From NCBI GenBank assembly GCA_009937605.1, contig JAACFG010000006.1, positions 1 through 40,387 on the forward strand: DNA of 40,387 nt, in the 5' to 3' direction. The position numbers were made by a program, and so were the translations under genes. The stretch is from Gammaproteobacteria bacterium (GTDB lineage: Bacteria > Pseudomonadota > Gammaproteobacteria > Steroidobacterales > Woeseiaceae). The notes under the pieces are model-generated. The model had not been told where the DNA came from. It worked only from the letters and a program-made list of their open reading frames with translations, and ran no database searches. Numbering within the stretch: the first letter of the stretch is position 1; every line of letters starts with the position of its first letter. Shown here in pieces: positions 8,022 to 17,370 of the stretch.

Positions 8022-9194
8022 TCATCCGAAGGCGTTTACGCCAGTCAGTTCCTTGCCAATAACGAGCTGGTGGACTGTTTCTGTTCCCTCGTACGTGATG
8101 ACGCTCTCGAGGTTGAGCATGTGGCGAATCGGCACGTACTCGGCGCTGATTCCAGCGCCACCAAGAATGTCACGCGCGTCACGCGCGATATCGAGCGCGG
8201 CCCGACAATTGTTCCACTTCGCGAGTGATACTTGCGACGGTGAGAGCTCACCCTTGTCCTTGATGCGCCCAAGGCGCAGCGAAAGCAGCTGCGCGGTGGT
8301 TATGCGGCGCGCCATGTCGGCCAGGCGGATCTGCATGGACTGTGTGTGCGAAACGGGCTTGCCAAAAAGAACCCGGTCCTGCGAATAGTTGAGCGCCTCG
8401 TTAAGGCAAGCCTGCGCGGCGCCAATGACACCCCACGTGATGCCGTAGCGTGCCTGGGTAAGGCAACTAAGTGGGCCCTTGAGCGTGGAGGTGCCGGGAA
8501 GCACGTTGGCCTCCGGAACGCGAACGTTGTCGAAGAACAACGCACCCGTGACCGATGCGCGTAGCGAGAACTTGTTTTCGATTTCCTGTGTGTCGAAACC
8601 AGGCATGTCCTTCTCGAGAATGAAACCCTTCACACCCTCGTCTGTCATCGCCCAGACCACGGCCGCGTCGGCGATCGTGGCATTCGTGATCCACATCTTG
8701 GAGCCATTCAGGATCCAGTCGTCGCCGTCCCGTTTCGCATGAGTCTTCATGTTGCCGGGGTCCGATCCGCCATGCGGTTCGGTCAGGCCGAAGCAGCCGA
8801 TCACCTCGCCGCTGGCCATAGCCGGCAGCCAGCGCTGCTTCTGTTCTTCTGATCCGTAGGCATGAATCGGGAACATGACGAGGCTCGATTGCACGGATAC
8901 AAAGCTGCGCAGGCCACTATCGCCGCGCTCGAGCTCCTGGCAGATGAGGCCGTAGCTGACACTGTTCATGCCGGCACAGTCGTAACCTTCAATGGAGCTG
9001 CCGAGCAGCCCCAATTCGGCGACTTCGCGAACGAGGTGCCGCGGAAACTCGTGTTTCTCGAAAGCTTCCTGCATGAGCGGAATGACGCGATCATCGACGT
9101 ATCGGCCGACCGTGTCTTTGACCATGATCTCGTCTTCGCTGAGTTCGGAGCGGATGTCGTAGAGATCGAGCGGATCGAGTTGCTTTGCGCTCAC
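8022..9194 (-). CDS. gcdH: Glutaryl-CoA dehydrogenase
   Basis: 390-residue FAD flavoprotein of the acyl-CoA dehydrogenase family. It would oxidise and decarboxylate glutaryl-CoA to crotonyl-CoA in lysine and tryptophan breakdown. Diagnostic features are the catalytic Glu in TYEGTE (E369), the glutaryl-binding Arg and Ser in LRSFVSVQSS (R96, S100), and the FAD region GLTEPHGGSDPGNM. These separate it from short- and medium-chain dehydrogenases. It starts at a GTG with AGGA about 11 nt upstream. The electron acceptor would be an electron-transfer flavoprotein encoded elsewhere. It sits in an operon of otherwise membrane-protein genes, without the usual LysR regulator or CoA-transferase partner. 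Confidence 0.93.
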   Translation of the reverse strand: MSAKQLDPLDLYDIRSELSEDEIMVKDTVGRYVDDRVIPLMQEAFEKHEFPRHLVREVAELGLLGSSIEGYDCAGMNSVSYGLICQELERGDSGLRSFVSVQSSLVMFPIHAYGSEEQKQRWLPAMASGEVIGCFGLTEPHGGSDPGNMKTHAKRDGDDWILNGSKMWITNATIADAAVVWAMTDEGVKGFILEKDMPGFDTQEIENKFSLRASVTGALFFDNVRVPEANVLPGTSTLKGPLSCLTQARYGITWGVIGAAQACLNEALNYSQDRVLFGKPVSHTQSMQIRLADMARRITTAQLLSLRLGRIKDKGELSPSQVSLAKWNNCRAALDIARDARDILGGAGISAEYVPIRHMLNLESVITYEGTETVHQLVIGKELTGVNAFG

Positions 9195-9261
9195 TTGTTT
9201 TATCCTGGATATGCAGCGTGGGCGTAGATTCTAGACCAAGTCCCTGCCTGCGGCATTAACT

Positions 9262-9729
9262 CTAGAAGGGCACGCCGAAGCGCTTGTAGATGATGGACAG
9301 CAGCCAAACCGGCCCGATCATCATTAGCTGAAAGTCCTGCAGCATGGCTCGGAAGCTGCCGGAACCCCGCCGGCCTAGCCAGAGCCCGACCGTGCCGGCC
9401 ACAAGGAGACCAAGCGACACGCCAAGGGGTGGATACGGGGATTGCGCAAGCCAGAGCTGGAACGCAGCCAGGCCAAGCAGGAAGGGCAGCATCCCGATCG
9501 CCAGCGACAGCGAGATAATGAAATAGTAGATCGCGGTCGCCATGAGGAACGCGCTTCCCCAATTGAGCAGCGGCGAGATCTCCATAAACTGCGCCGGTAC
9601 AGGCAGCGCCCAGAAGATACCCACAGTGCCCAGCACCAACATCGGGACGGCGGCCCAGTAAACAACAGGGTTTCCAAGGCCCTGGTGATTCTCCGCGTAG
9701 CGCTCCAGCCAGCTGTCGATTTCGGTCAT
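9262..9729 (-). CDS. DUF962 / Mpo1-like family membrane protein
   Basis: 155 residues. The start MTEIDSWLERYAENHQ, followed by NPVVYWAAVPMLVLG, is the signature of the DUF962 family, which includes yeast Mpo1, an Fe2+-dependent dioxygenase that shortens 2-hydroxy fatty acids by alpha-oxidation. The early His (H15) in the ENHQ motif is one of the family's metal ligands. Four membrane helices are predicted, as in other members. Bacterial members are uncharacterised, so the enzymatic role is inference. It is the first gene of the minus-strand series that continues with gcdH, 67 nt downstream. Confidence 0.85.
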   Translation of the reverse strand: MTEIDSWLERYAENHQGLGNPVVYWAAVPMLVLGTVGIFWALPVPAQFMEISPLLNWGSAFLMATAIYYFIISLSLAIGMLPFLLGLAAFQLWLAQSPYPPLGVSLGLLVAGTVGLWLGRRGSGSFRAMLQDFQLMMIGPVWLLSIIYKRFGVPF

Positions 9730-9857
9730 GCGTCACAGTTTACGCGGTTTCTTTGAATTCTCTGAACATAAGGCGTCCAATTAAGCATGCGTTCAGGTAG
9801 ATGAGGCCTACAATGCACCTGAAAATTGCAAAGCACTGCGAGAAGAGAGGAAAGATC

Positions 9858-10532
9858 ATGAACATGCGATCAATGAAATTAGTCCTGGCGATGACCGTGA
9901 TGACGGTGTTCGTCAGTGGCTGCAAAACGCTCGATGCGTACACGCGCGAAGAGCAGACGAGCAATACGACCAAGGGCGCGCTGATAGGCGCTGGTATTGG
10001 CGCAGCTGTAGGCCTGATGTCAGGCGACGACGCAGTCGAGCGTCGTCAGCACGCCATGATAGGGGCAGGCATCGGTGCCCTGGCGGGCGGCTCGGTTGGC
10101 TACTACATGGACAAACAGGAAGCGGAACTGCGTGCCGAACTCGAAGGCACAGGTGTGAGCGTCACGCGCGACGGCGATAACATCACGTTGAATATGCCGG
10201 GTAACGTCACGTTTGCCACCGACAGCTCCGACCTCAGTCCCGCGTTCTTCGACGTCCTGAACTCGGTGGGCACGGTGATTGATGAATTCGACCAGACCGT
10301 CGTCGAAGTCGCCGGTCATACCGACAGCACCGGCAGCGATGCTTATAACCAGAGCCTGTCCGAGCGTCGTTCTGCTTCGGTTGCCAGCTACCTGAAAGGC
10401 AGAGGCGTGATCTCGGAGCGCCTGATTACGATCGGCCTGGGTGAAACCTACCCGATCGCGGATAACAGTACGTCGGAAGGGCGCCAGGCCAACCGCCGTG
10501 TCGAAATCACGATGGTGCCACTAACAAGCTAG
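9858..10532 (+). CDS. OmpA-family outer-membrane lipoprotein (YiaD-like)
   Basis: 224 residues from the ATG at 9858, which has AGAGG 8 nt upstream. The signal peptide ends in a lipobox (VSGC, Cys at residue 22), so the mature protein should be lipid-anchored in the outer membrane. A glycine-zipper segment with two GA-rich repeats (about 40-85) is followed by a C-terminal OmpA peptidoglycan-binding domain (about 120-220) with VEVAGHTDSTGS, NQSLSERRS and RQANRRVEI, which hold the Asp and Arg that bind diaminopimelate. It resembles E. coli YiaD. It is followed after 10 nt by the DUF3465 gene and may be co-transcribed with it. Confidence 0.92.
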   Translation: MNMRSMKLVLAMTVMTVFVSGCKTLDAYTREEQTSNTTKGALIGAGIGAAVGLMSGDDAVERRQHAMIGAGIGALAGGSVGYYMDKQEAELRAELEGTGVSVTRDGDNITLNMPGNVTFATDSSDLSPAFFDVLNSVGTVIDEFDQTVVEVAGHTDSTGSDAYNQSLSERRSASVASYLKGRGVISERLITIGLGETYPIADNSTSEGRQANRRVEITMVPLTS

Positions 10533-10542
10533 AATCGCTTGT

Positions 10543-10851
10543 GTGTATACCAAGCGAGATGACGGCCGCTGGATCGAAGTTACAGGCTTCGTCCGGCGGC
10601 TTTTATCTGACGACGATGACGGCTCTCGTCACCAGCGTTTCATTATCGATATCGGTGACGGCTGGACACTGCTGATCGCCCACAATCTGGACCTCGCGAA
10701 TCGCGTGCCGCTAGGCATGGGCGACCGCGTGCAGGTGCGCGGGATGTATGAATGGAACGACCTCGGTGGATTAGTCCATTGGACGCACGATGATCCCCAT
10801 GGTCTCGAGGACGGTGGTTGGATTCGCTACCGCCGCAAGGTCTTCAAATAG
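10543..10851 (+). CDS. DUF3465 family protein
   Basis: 102 residues. The central part (RHQRFIIDIGDGWTLLIAHN, then DLANRV...GDRVQVRGMYEWND...VHWTHDDPHG) matches the DUF3465 family, a small OB-fold-like domain of unknown function. Many relatives have a signal peptide; this one starts directly with the domain and would be cytoplasmic unless the start is wrong. The GTG at 10543 lies 11 nt after the preceding stop; another GTG two bases earlier is in a different frame. No Shine-Dalgarno is obvious, so reinitiation after the OmpA gene is likely. Confidence 0.8.
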   Translation: MYTKRDDGRWIEVTGFVRRLLSDDDDGSRHQRFIIDIGDGWTLLIAHNLDLANRVPLGMGDRVQVRGMYEWNDLGGLVHWTHDDPHGLEDGGWIRYRRKVFK

Positions 10852-10902
10852 GGTCTATAATTCCGCGTACCGATCCAACAACTAAAACAATCGGAGACCA
10901 CC

Positions 10903-13626
10903 ATGCGGCGTTTTTCCGGCGTAGCACTCGCTACGGCTTTCCTGTTTTTGTCGACATCCCTCAATAACGCAAACGCGTGGGACGAGTACTGGCCAGGAGC
11001 CAGCTACGACCCATCGATTCCGACGATCGAGTCTGTTCTCGGGCACGAATCGGGTGAGCGGATCACATGGCACGGCGAGGCAGTCCAGTACTTCGAAGCG
11101 CTGGTCGCAGCAGCGCCGGATCGAGCGGCCATGTTCGAGTACGCGCGGACCTGGGAAGGACGCGAACTGGTCTACGTGGTCATTACGTCGCCCGAAAATT
11201 TGGCGCGCATCGACGAGATCAAGGGCGGTATGCAGCGCCTTATCGATCCGCGAAAGACGAACCGTGCAGCGGCTGACACCATCATCGCCAATCAGCCCGC
11301 CGTGACATGGCTGTCCTACGGCGTGCATGGCAATGAGATTTCCTCGACCGACGCGGCGATGATGACGGCCTATCACCTGCTGGCCTCGCGCGGCGATGAA
11401 ACCGTAGACGCGATTCTCAGGGATACGGTCGTCGTGATTGACCCGATGCAGAACCCGGACGGTCGCGATCGCTTCATTCATCATTTCGAGATGGCCGAAG
11501 GCCTGGAGCCCAGCGCTGACCTGATGTCTGCCGAGCACAATGAGCCATGGCCGGGTGGCAGAACCAATCATTACCTGTTCGACATGAATCGAGACTGGTT
11601 CATCATGACGCAGCCGGAGTCGCAGGGTCGGGTGCGGATAATCCAGGAGTGGTATCCAGTCGCGTACGTTGACGCACACGAGATGGGCCACAACAGTACC
11701 TACTACTTCTCACCGGAAGCACGGCCGTTTAATCCGCACCTGGCGAAAGACCAGACCGATAGCCTGGAGTTGTTCGGACTCACCAATGCGGGCCTGTTTG
11801 ATCGCTTCGGAATCGACTATTTCACGCGCGAGGTTTTCGACGCGTTCTACCCGGGATACGGCGCGAGCTGGCCATCGTATTACGGCGGAATCGCGATGAC
11901 ATACGAGCAGGCCTCGGCGCGGGGCCTGAAGGTCCGCCAGTACGATGGCAATATCATGACGTACCGCGACACGGTGCGGAATCATTTCCTGACGTCCCTC
12001 GGGACGGCCCAGACCGTTGCGCAAAATCGCAAGAAGCTGCTCGACGATTTCTACGATTACCAGGTTACAGCGATAGAAGAAGGTTCGCGTGAGGACATTC
12101 GTTCTTACATCATCCCGACGCAGGAAGACCAGGCTGGGGCCGACAAGATGGCGGGCCTGCTGGTGCAGCAGGGTATTGAAGTTGAACGCGCAACGGAGAC
12201 ATTCAGGGCCTGCGGCGATTCCTATGCGGCGGGGAGCTATACGATCAACCTGGCACAGCCCAGGAAACGAATGATCCGTACGCTTCTGGACACCAATGTG
12301 CCGATCGCCGAGGACTGGCTTGCTGAACAGGAGCGTCGCCGAGCGAAGAAGATTGATGACCAGATCTATGATGTTACCGGCTGGTCACTGCCGCTGATGA
12401 TGAACATTCGTACCGATGCGTGTGGGCGCGTTCCGAGCGCGAATTCGGTACCGGCCGGCCCAGAGCTTGTACAACCGGGATCGGTCAGTGGCGGCGAAGG
12501 CAGGGTGGCTTACCTTGTGCCGTGGGGCACCGCGTCAGCGGTACGGTTCGGTGCGAATGGTCTGCGACAGGGCCTGAGCATCAAGAGCTCCGACCTCGCA
12601 TTCACGCACAACGGCACGCGCTATCCATCAGGAACGCTGATCCTGGATGCGGCTGATAATCCAGAGGACATCGCCACTACGGTGGCACAGCTTGCAGCGA
12701 GCACCGGTGCGGATGTGGTCGCGGTAGACAACAGTTGGGTTACCGATGGGCCGAACTTTGGCAGCATGAACGTGGTGCGCTTCAACGCACCAGAGGTCGC
12801 GATACTTTGGGATTCACCGACCTCCTCGTACAGTGCCGGCAACACGCGCTTTGTCATCGAGCGGCAGCTTGATTACCCGGTGACGGCGGTCCGAGTGAGC
12901 TCACTCGCTCGCGGTGATCTCAGTCGCTACGATGTCCTGATCATGCCGGAGTCATGGCAAGGCTATGCCGGCGCGCTGGGTGAGAAGGACGCAGCGAAAC
13001 TAAAAGACTGGGTATCGCGTGGTGGCGTGCTTATCAGTGTTGGCACGGCCAATCGGTGGGTTGCCGATCCTAATGTCGATCTGCTGTCGATTCGTCGGGA
13101 GGATGCGGTTGTCGAGACCGAAGGCGATGGCGAGGGCAAGAAGAAGAGCGGTGGGAGCAATTCAAGTGATGACGAGCCGCAGGAGCCAACCGTTGCCGGG
13201 TCGATCATTTCGAATGACGAGGAGTACAAGGCGCTGGTCGTGGCCGAGAAGGGAGCGCCGGATTCCGTGGCAGGTGTGCTCGTGAGGGCCAATGTGGACC
13301 CGGATCACTGGCTGGGTGCCGGCGTCGCGTCAGACCTGAATGTGCTGGTTCGGGGGGAGGATATCTACACGCCGATTCGTTTCGACAAGGGTGTCAACGT
13401 CGCAGCGTTCGCCCAGGCGGACGACCTGGTTGCCAGCGGTTACATGTGGGAGGAAAACCGGAAGCAGTTGGCGTACAAACCGTTTGCAGTAGTTCAACCA
13501 GACGGAAGAGGATTCGTCATCGCGTTTACACAAGACCCGAATGTTCGAGCCTATCTTGACGGTCTGAACGTGATTTTCGCGAACGCGATTTTCAGGGGTG
13601 CTGCACACGCGAGGCCGGTGCGCTAG
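10903..13626 (+). CDS. Secreted M14-family zinc carboxypeptidase
   Basis: 907-residue exported metallopeptidase. A signal peptide (about 1-25, ending NANA) is followed by an M14 catalytic domain at about 40-390. Zinc ligands appear as HGNE (H142, E145) and DAHE (H259); NPDG and MNRDW are the usual substrate-binding segments. The remaining 500 residues hold a glutamine-amidotransferase-like region (VAILWDSPTSSY...DVLIMPESW at about 630-690) interrupted by an acidic, Lys/Ser-rich low-complexity linker near 740-765. Such large M14 proteins are common in proteobacteria that feed on protein. It stands alone, 51 nt after the DUF3465 gene, with GGAGA before the ATG. Substrate unknown. Confidence 0.9.
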   Translation: MRRFSGVALATAFLFLSTSLNNANAWDEYWPGASYDPSIPTIESVLGHESGERITWHGEAVQYFEALVAAAPDRAAMFEYARTWEGRELVYVVITSPENLARIDEIKGGMQRLIDPRKTNRAAADTIIANQPAVTWLSYGVHGNEISSTDAAMMTAYHLLASRGDETVDAILRDTVVVIDPMQNPDGRDRFIHHFEMAEGLEPSADLMSAEHNEPWPGGRTNHYLFDMNRDWFIMTQPESQGRVRIIQEWYPVAYVDAHEMGHNSTYYFSPEARPFNPHLAKDQTDSLELFGLTNAGLFDRFGIDYFTREVFDAFYPGYGASWPSYYGGIAMTYEQASARGLKVRQYDGNIMTYRDTVRNHFLTSLGTAQTVAQNRKKLLDDFYDYQVTAIEEGSREDIRSYIIPTQEDQAGADKMAGLLVQQGIEVERATETFRACGDSYAAGSYTINLAQPRKRMIRTLLDTNVPIAEDWLAEQERRRAKKIDDQIYDVTGWSLPLMMNIRTDACGRVPSANSVPAGPELVQPGSVSGGEGRVAYLVPWGTASAVRFGANGLRQGLSIKSSDLAFTHNGTRYPSGTLILDAADNPEDIATTVAQLAASTGADVVAVDNSWVTDGPNFGSMNVVRFNAPEVAILWDSPTSSYSAGNTRFVIERQLDYPVTAVRVSSLARGDLSRYDVLIMPESWQGYAGALGEKDAAKLKDWVSRGGVLISVGTANRWVADPNVDLLSIRREDAVVETEGDGEGKKKSGGSNSSDDEPQEPTVAGSIISNDEEYKALVVAEKGAPDSVAGVLVRANVDPDHWLGAGVASDLNVLVRGEDIYTPIRFDKGVNVAAFAQADDLVASGYMWEENRKQLAYKPFAVVQPDGRGFVIAFTQDPNVRAYLDGLNVIFANAIFRGAAHARPVR

Positions 13627-13638
13627 ACGGACCCTTGC

Positions 13639-15456
13639 TTACCAGTCTTTGAGTGGCCAGTTGATGGGTGACTCAGGTGGCCAGGCCAGATCGGCGTCCT
13701 CGAGAAGCTTTGCGAAGTTTGGTGTGACCTCGAGGTCCCAGGTGGCGCCACAGAAGCAATTAACCGGGTAGGTCATCAGCCTGAGGTAGCCATACGGCGC
13801 GGCGTCGAGTTCTGCGGCCATTTGATTGACGATTTCACGTTCCCCGGCCTGGGCAAGTACGTTAATCGGGTAGGTCCTGTCGACTTCGTGCCTGGCGAGT
13901 CTCTCGGGAATGAGTTGTTCCAGGGTGACCGAATCGCCTTGCGCGGCCGCCAACGACATTCGCGCGTTCAATCGCAGTCTGTCGTCTCTGAGATCGCGAC
14001 CGATAATTGAATCGGCCTTATCGAATCGGCCGGCACCGATGTTGGCGCTCGCCAGGCGTTGTGCGATCTGTCGGTGCGGCAACTGTTTCATGCCCTTTTC
14101 AGCCAGCTCGATGGCCGCGTCAAAATCTCCGAGCCAGATGTTCGCCGAAATGACACGCATCCACGCGCCGAAAAGCAGTGGGTCGCACTTAACTTTGACC
14201 ATGGCCATCGACAAGCTTTCAGTTGCCTTGCCGAACGCCTCCGAGGCGACCTCACCCCAGTTCGGACGGGCATGGCAGGCCTGGTGCTCGAGTCGTGCGT
14301 CATACAGCGCGGGCAGTTCACGCCAGTTGCCCGAGACCACCGCCAAATCCCAGGCCGCCATAAAACGGAGCGCATCGTCAGGTGCGAATTGCAGGGCATT
14401 GCCGAGGTCTTCCTGGATCTGGGCAAAGGCAGCAGCACGCTGTGCCTCCGTCACGTCCGGGTTCGTGCTGTTATCCGCAAGATAATGCGTAAAGTAGTCA
14501 GCGTGCCGCGTATAGGCATCCGCCAGGTTCGGCGCGAGCGCGACGGCCTGTTCGAAAAAGGCGTTTGCTTCTCGTAGAACATCAAGGCGATCCGGAGTGT
14601 TGTGTGCCTCTGTGAACAGTTTGACGCCTTTCTGATACGCGACGAAGGCTTCCGGGTTGCGCAGGCCGGAGGCGTGCATCCTCTCTCTTCGCTTATCGTC
14701 GAGTACGACGTCCAGTGCCTCCGAAATTTTCTCCGCTATGTCCGCCTGTACACCAAACGTATCCTCGGTTTCGCGATCGTAATTCTCGGACCAGAGATGA
14801 AACCCGTCCGATGCCCTGATCAACTGCGCGGTGACGCGAAGCCGGTCGCCGTCGCGCCGTACCGAGCCTTCGACGATGTGCGCGACGCCCAGCTTCTCGG
14901 CGATCTCGGGAATCGGAATGTCCTTGCCCTTGAAAAAGAAAGCCGAGGTGCGAGCAGTTACCAACAGCTCGGGTACACGCGTAAGCGAGTTGAGAATTTC
15001 CTCGGTCAGGCCGTCTGCAAAATACTCATCGTCTTCCCCACGACTCATTGCAACGAACGGCAGTACCGCAACAGATTTTTCGGTTGTGATAACGTCGGGC
15101 GTGTCGTCCACCAGCAGGAATTTGTCAACCAGCAAGAAGGCCACCGCGGCGATCAGGACGGCGGTGATCGTGCGATTGAGTTTGTGGCCGGTCTCTTGCG
15201 TGATCGAGTCGGAACGATCGACTTCACTCTCTGGCTTGATCCCCTCCGGCGTGACCTCGAAGGCCCACGCAAACACCAACGCAACGGGCAATCCGATGAC
15301 CATGAACAGCATCAATGCCTGCATCAGCCACTCGGGCGCGTTGATGTTGTCCAGCACGATGTCGGCCGCCTGCAAGACCAGCCACGCGACCGCAAGATAG
15401 GCAAGACCCACGCGAAAAACGTTGCGACGTTTCAATTCCTGGAACAGGCTGCTCAT
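13639..15456 (-). CDS. Three-helix membrane protein with FlgO/TolB-like domain and TPR region (copy 2)
   Basis: 605 residues. An N-terminal conserved segment (ELKRRNVFRVGLAYLAVAW) leads into three membrane helices (about 15-33, 43-66, 95-113). A FlgO/TolB N-terminal-like alpha/beta domain follows at about 125-250 (SVAVLPF, FADGLTEEILNSL, EGSVRR, LWSENYDR), then alpha-helical TPR-like repeats to about 540. The C-terminus ends with a CFCG motif and SPINWPLKDW. Proteins with this architecture are often labelled adenylate-cyclase-like, but no cyclase catalytic domain is present here. It is 10 nt downstream of a close paralogue and surely in the same transcript. Role unknown; a membrane-attached scaffold or sensor is a guess. 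Confidence 0.85.
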   Translation of the reverse strand: MSSLFQELKRRNVFRVGLAYLAVAWLVLQAADIVLDNINAPEWLMQALMLFMVIGLPVALVFAWAFEVTPEGIKPESEVDRSDSITQETGHKLNRTITAVLIAAVAFLLVDKFLLVDDTPDVITTEKSVAVLPFVAMSRGEDDEYFADGLTEEILNSLTRVPELLVTARTSAFFFKGKDIPIPEIAEKLGVAHIVEGSVRRDGDRLRVTAQLIRASDGFHLWSENYDRETEDTFGVQADIAEKISEALDVVLDDKRRERMHASGLRNPEAFVAYQKGVKLFTEAHNTPDRLDVLREANAFFEQAVALAPNLADAYTRHADYFTHYLADNSTNPDVTEAQRAAAFAQIQEDLGNALQFAPDDALRFMAAWDLAVVSGNWRELPALYDARLEHQACHARPNWGEVASEAFGKATESLSMAMVKVKCDPLLFGAWMRVISANIWLGDFDAAIELAEKGMKQLPHRQIAQRLASANIGAGRFDKADSIIGRDLRDDRLRLNARMSLAAAQGDSVTLEQLIPERLARHEVDRTYPINVLAQAGEREIVNQMAAELDAAPYGYLRLMTYPVNCFCGATWDLEVTPNFAKLLEDADLAWPPESPINWPLKDW

Positions 15457-15466
15457 GCGCTCGCGA

Positions 15467-17269
15467 CTACCAATCCTTCAACGGCCAGTTGATCGGGCTT
15501 GCCGGCGGCCAGGGGAGCTCTGCATCCTCGAGCATGTTCCTGAAGTTGGGTGTCACGTCGAGATCCCAGGGCGCGCCGCATATGCATTGCGCCGGTACTG
15601 TCATCAGCGACAGGTAGCCATACGGCGTCTCGTCCAGTTCCCGCGCGAGACGATTGGCGGTTTCACGCTCACCAAGCCTTGCGGCCACTCTCAGCGCAAG
15701 ATCAGATCTCGCGAGTGAGTCGTCCTGCATTTCACTGAACATTTGTTGGGCGGCCTCGCGATCACCTCGCCCCATAAGTACGTGCAATCGCAAGCGGGCC
15801 TTAAACGCGCTGTCGGTCGCCAGACGGTTTACCACGTCCTCGGCACCGTCGAAATCGCCCAGGCCGACGTGGGCAACGGCGTTAGCGGTGACCAGCGACT
15901 CGTGCTGCGTTTTGTCGTATCCAGTTTCAGCCCGTTCGATAGCAGCCGCGAAATCCCCCAACCACATATTCGCACGGACAGAGTCCAACCAGCCGAAATG
16001 GCTAAGAGGGTCACACTCTGTAATACGAGTGGATACGTCCAGAACCTTCCTGGCTTTGCCGTAGCCGAGCGTATTTGAATTGATCCATCCGGTGTTGGCG
16101 CATTTCGCAACCCGGGAAAATTCGTCAAACAAGGACTGGATGCCTTGCCAGTCACCTGTCATCAGAGCCTTGTCATACGAGGCGGACAATTGCTCGGCGC
16201 GGTCAGCTGCTGTCTCGATTGCCATGTCGAGATCGTGTACCAGGCTGTTGTACGCCTCTTCCCGACTTATCGTGGTGCTTATATCTCCGCGCAGAATGTG
16301 AGTGAAATAATCAGCGTGTAGCAGCCACAAATTCGACGACCCCGGGCTGATGGCAAGCGCGCGATCGAACCACTCGTTCGCATTTTCCAACTGGCCAAGC
16401 CCGTCGGCGAGACCGTGTGCGTCACCGTAGAGTTCCTGTCCACGCTGGTATGCGATAAACGCCTCCGGGCTGCGCATACCCGTTGCCTGCATCCGGCTCA
16501 GCTTGTCCTCATCGAGGACCACATCGAGGGCGGCAGCAATTTTTTCCGCGATGTCAGTCTGTACGCGAAATTCCGCCTCCGTATTTTGGTCGTAAGTTTC
16601 TGACCAGAGGTGGAAGCCATCTGCTGCTCGAATTAACTGCGCTGTTACGCGAAGCTCGCCACCATCGCGCCTTACCGACCCTTCGACGACATGCGCAACG
16701 CCCAGTGACTCCGCGATCACGGGGACCGGCAAGTCCTTACCTTTGAAATAGAAAGCGGACGTGCGTGCGGTTACCAGTAACTCGGGAACACGCGTTAGAG
16801 AATTGAGGATTTCCTCTGTAAGTCCATCCGCGAAATACTCGTCGTCTTCTCCACTGCTCATTGCAACGAAGGGCAATACAGCCACCGACCTGTCTGTGAC
16901 AGTAGTATCGAGGGCTTCCTCCTTCAGCAGTAATTTGTCAACGAGCAGAAAGATGACCGCCGCAAGCAAGACGGCAATTATCGTTCGATTCAGTTTCTGC
17001 CCGGTCTCATGCGTTATCGAGGTTGAGCGATCGACGTCCTCTTCCCGCTTGAGCCCCTCGGGCGTCATTTCGAAGGCCCAGGCAAACAGGACCGCAATCG
17101 GGAAACCAATTGCGAGGAAGAACATCAACGACAGCATCAGCCAGGCCGGCGCGGCGATGTTGTCGAAGACAACGTCGGCGACCTGGATGATTAGCCACGC
17201 AACGGCCAGGTAGGCGATAGCGACACGAAAAACGTTGCGGCGTTTCAGTTCCTGAAAGAGCTGGCTCAA
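15467..17269 (-). CDS. Three-helix membrane protein with FlgO/TolB-like domain and TPR region (copy 1)
   Basis: 600-residue paralogue of the next gene downstream, with the same order of parts: ELKRRNVFRVAIAYLAVAW, three membrane helices, FlgO/TolB-like domain (about 125-250), helical TPR region and a terminal CICG followed by SPINWPLKDW. The first 250 and last 55 residues are nearly the same in both proteins, while the TPR region has diverged strongly. The pair arose by tandem duplication. It is the first gene of this two-gene unit; 53 nt separate its start from the rpoH terminator on the same strand, so it probably has its own promoter. Function unknown. Confidence 0.85.
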   Translation of the reverse strand: MSQLFQELKRRNVFRVAIAYLAVAWLIIQVADVVFDNIAAPAWLMLSLMFFLAIGFPIAVLFAWAFEMTPEGLKREEDVDRSTSITHETGQKLNRTIIAVLLAAVIFLLVDKLLLKEEALDTTVTDRSVAVLPFVAMSSGEDDEYFADGLTEEILNSLTRVPELLVTARTSAFYFKGKDLPVPVIAESLGVAHVVEGSVRRDGGELRVTAQLIRAADGFHLWSETYDQNTEAEFRVQTDIAEKIAAALDVVLDEDKLSRMQATGMRSPEAFIAYQRGQELYGDAHGLADGLGQLENANEWFDRALAISPGSSNLWLLHADYFTHILRGDISTTISREEAYNSLVHDLDMAIETAADRAEQLSASYDKALMTGDWQGIQSLFDEFSRVAKCANTGWINSNTLGYGKARKVLDVSTRITECDPLSHFGWLDSVRANMWLGDFAAAIERAETGYDKTQHESLVTANAVAHVGLGDFDGAEDVVNRLATDSAFKARLRLHVLMGRGDREAAQQMFSEMQDDSLARSDLALRVAARLGERETANRLARELDETPYGYLSLMTVPAQCICGAPWDLDVTPNFRNMLEDAELPWPPASPINWPLKDW

Positions 17270-17322
17270 TTCCTTACCTGTGGGGGGCTGTACAAGCGCT
17301 CAACATTAGCAGATTGGCGCAC

Positions 17323-17350
17323 AAAAAAGGCCGCTCTGTGAGCGGCCTTT
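17323..17350 (-). terminator. Rho-independent terminator of rpoH
   Basis: Read on the minus strand, an 11-bp stem (AAAGGCCGCTC / GAGCGGCCTTT) with a 3-nt ACA loop is followed by a run of T. It lies 20 nt after the rpoH stop codon. The A-run on the other side could let it also work weakly on the plus strand. Confidence 0.9.
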
Positions 17351-17370
17351 CCTGTTCGAATAGCGAGGGT

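Noticed and set aside
7145..8062. 305-aa open frame on the plus strand opposite the DinF-like MATE gene
   Set aside because: Very rich in Arg, Glu and Gln, as expected from the reverse complement of a membrane-protein gene.
14602..15492. 296-aa open frame on the plus strand
   Set aside because: Antisense shadow of the FlgO/TPR gene; composition is that of a reverse-complemented gene and no motif is seen.
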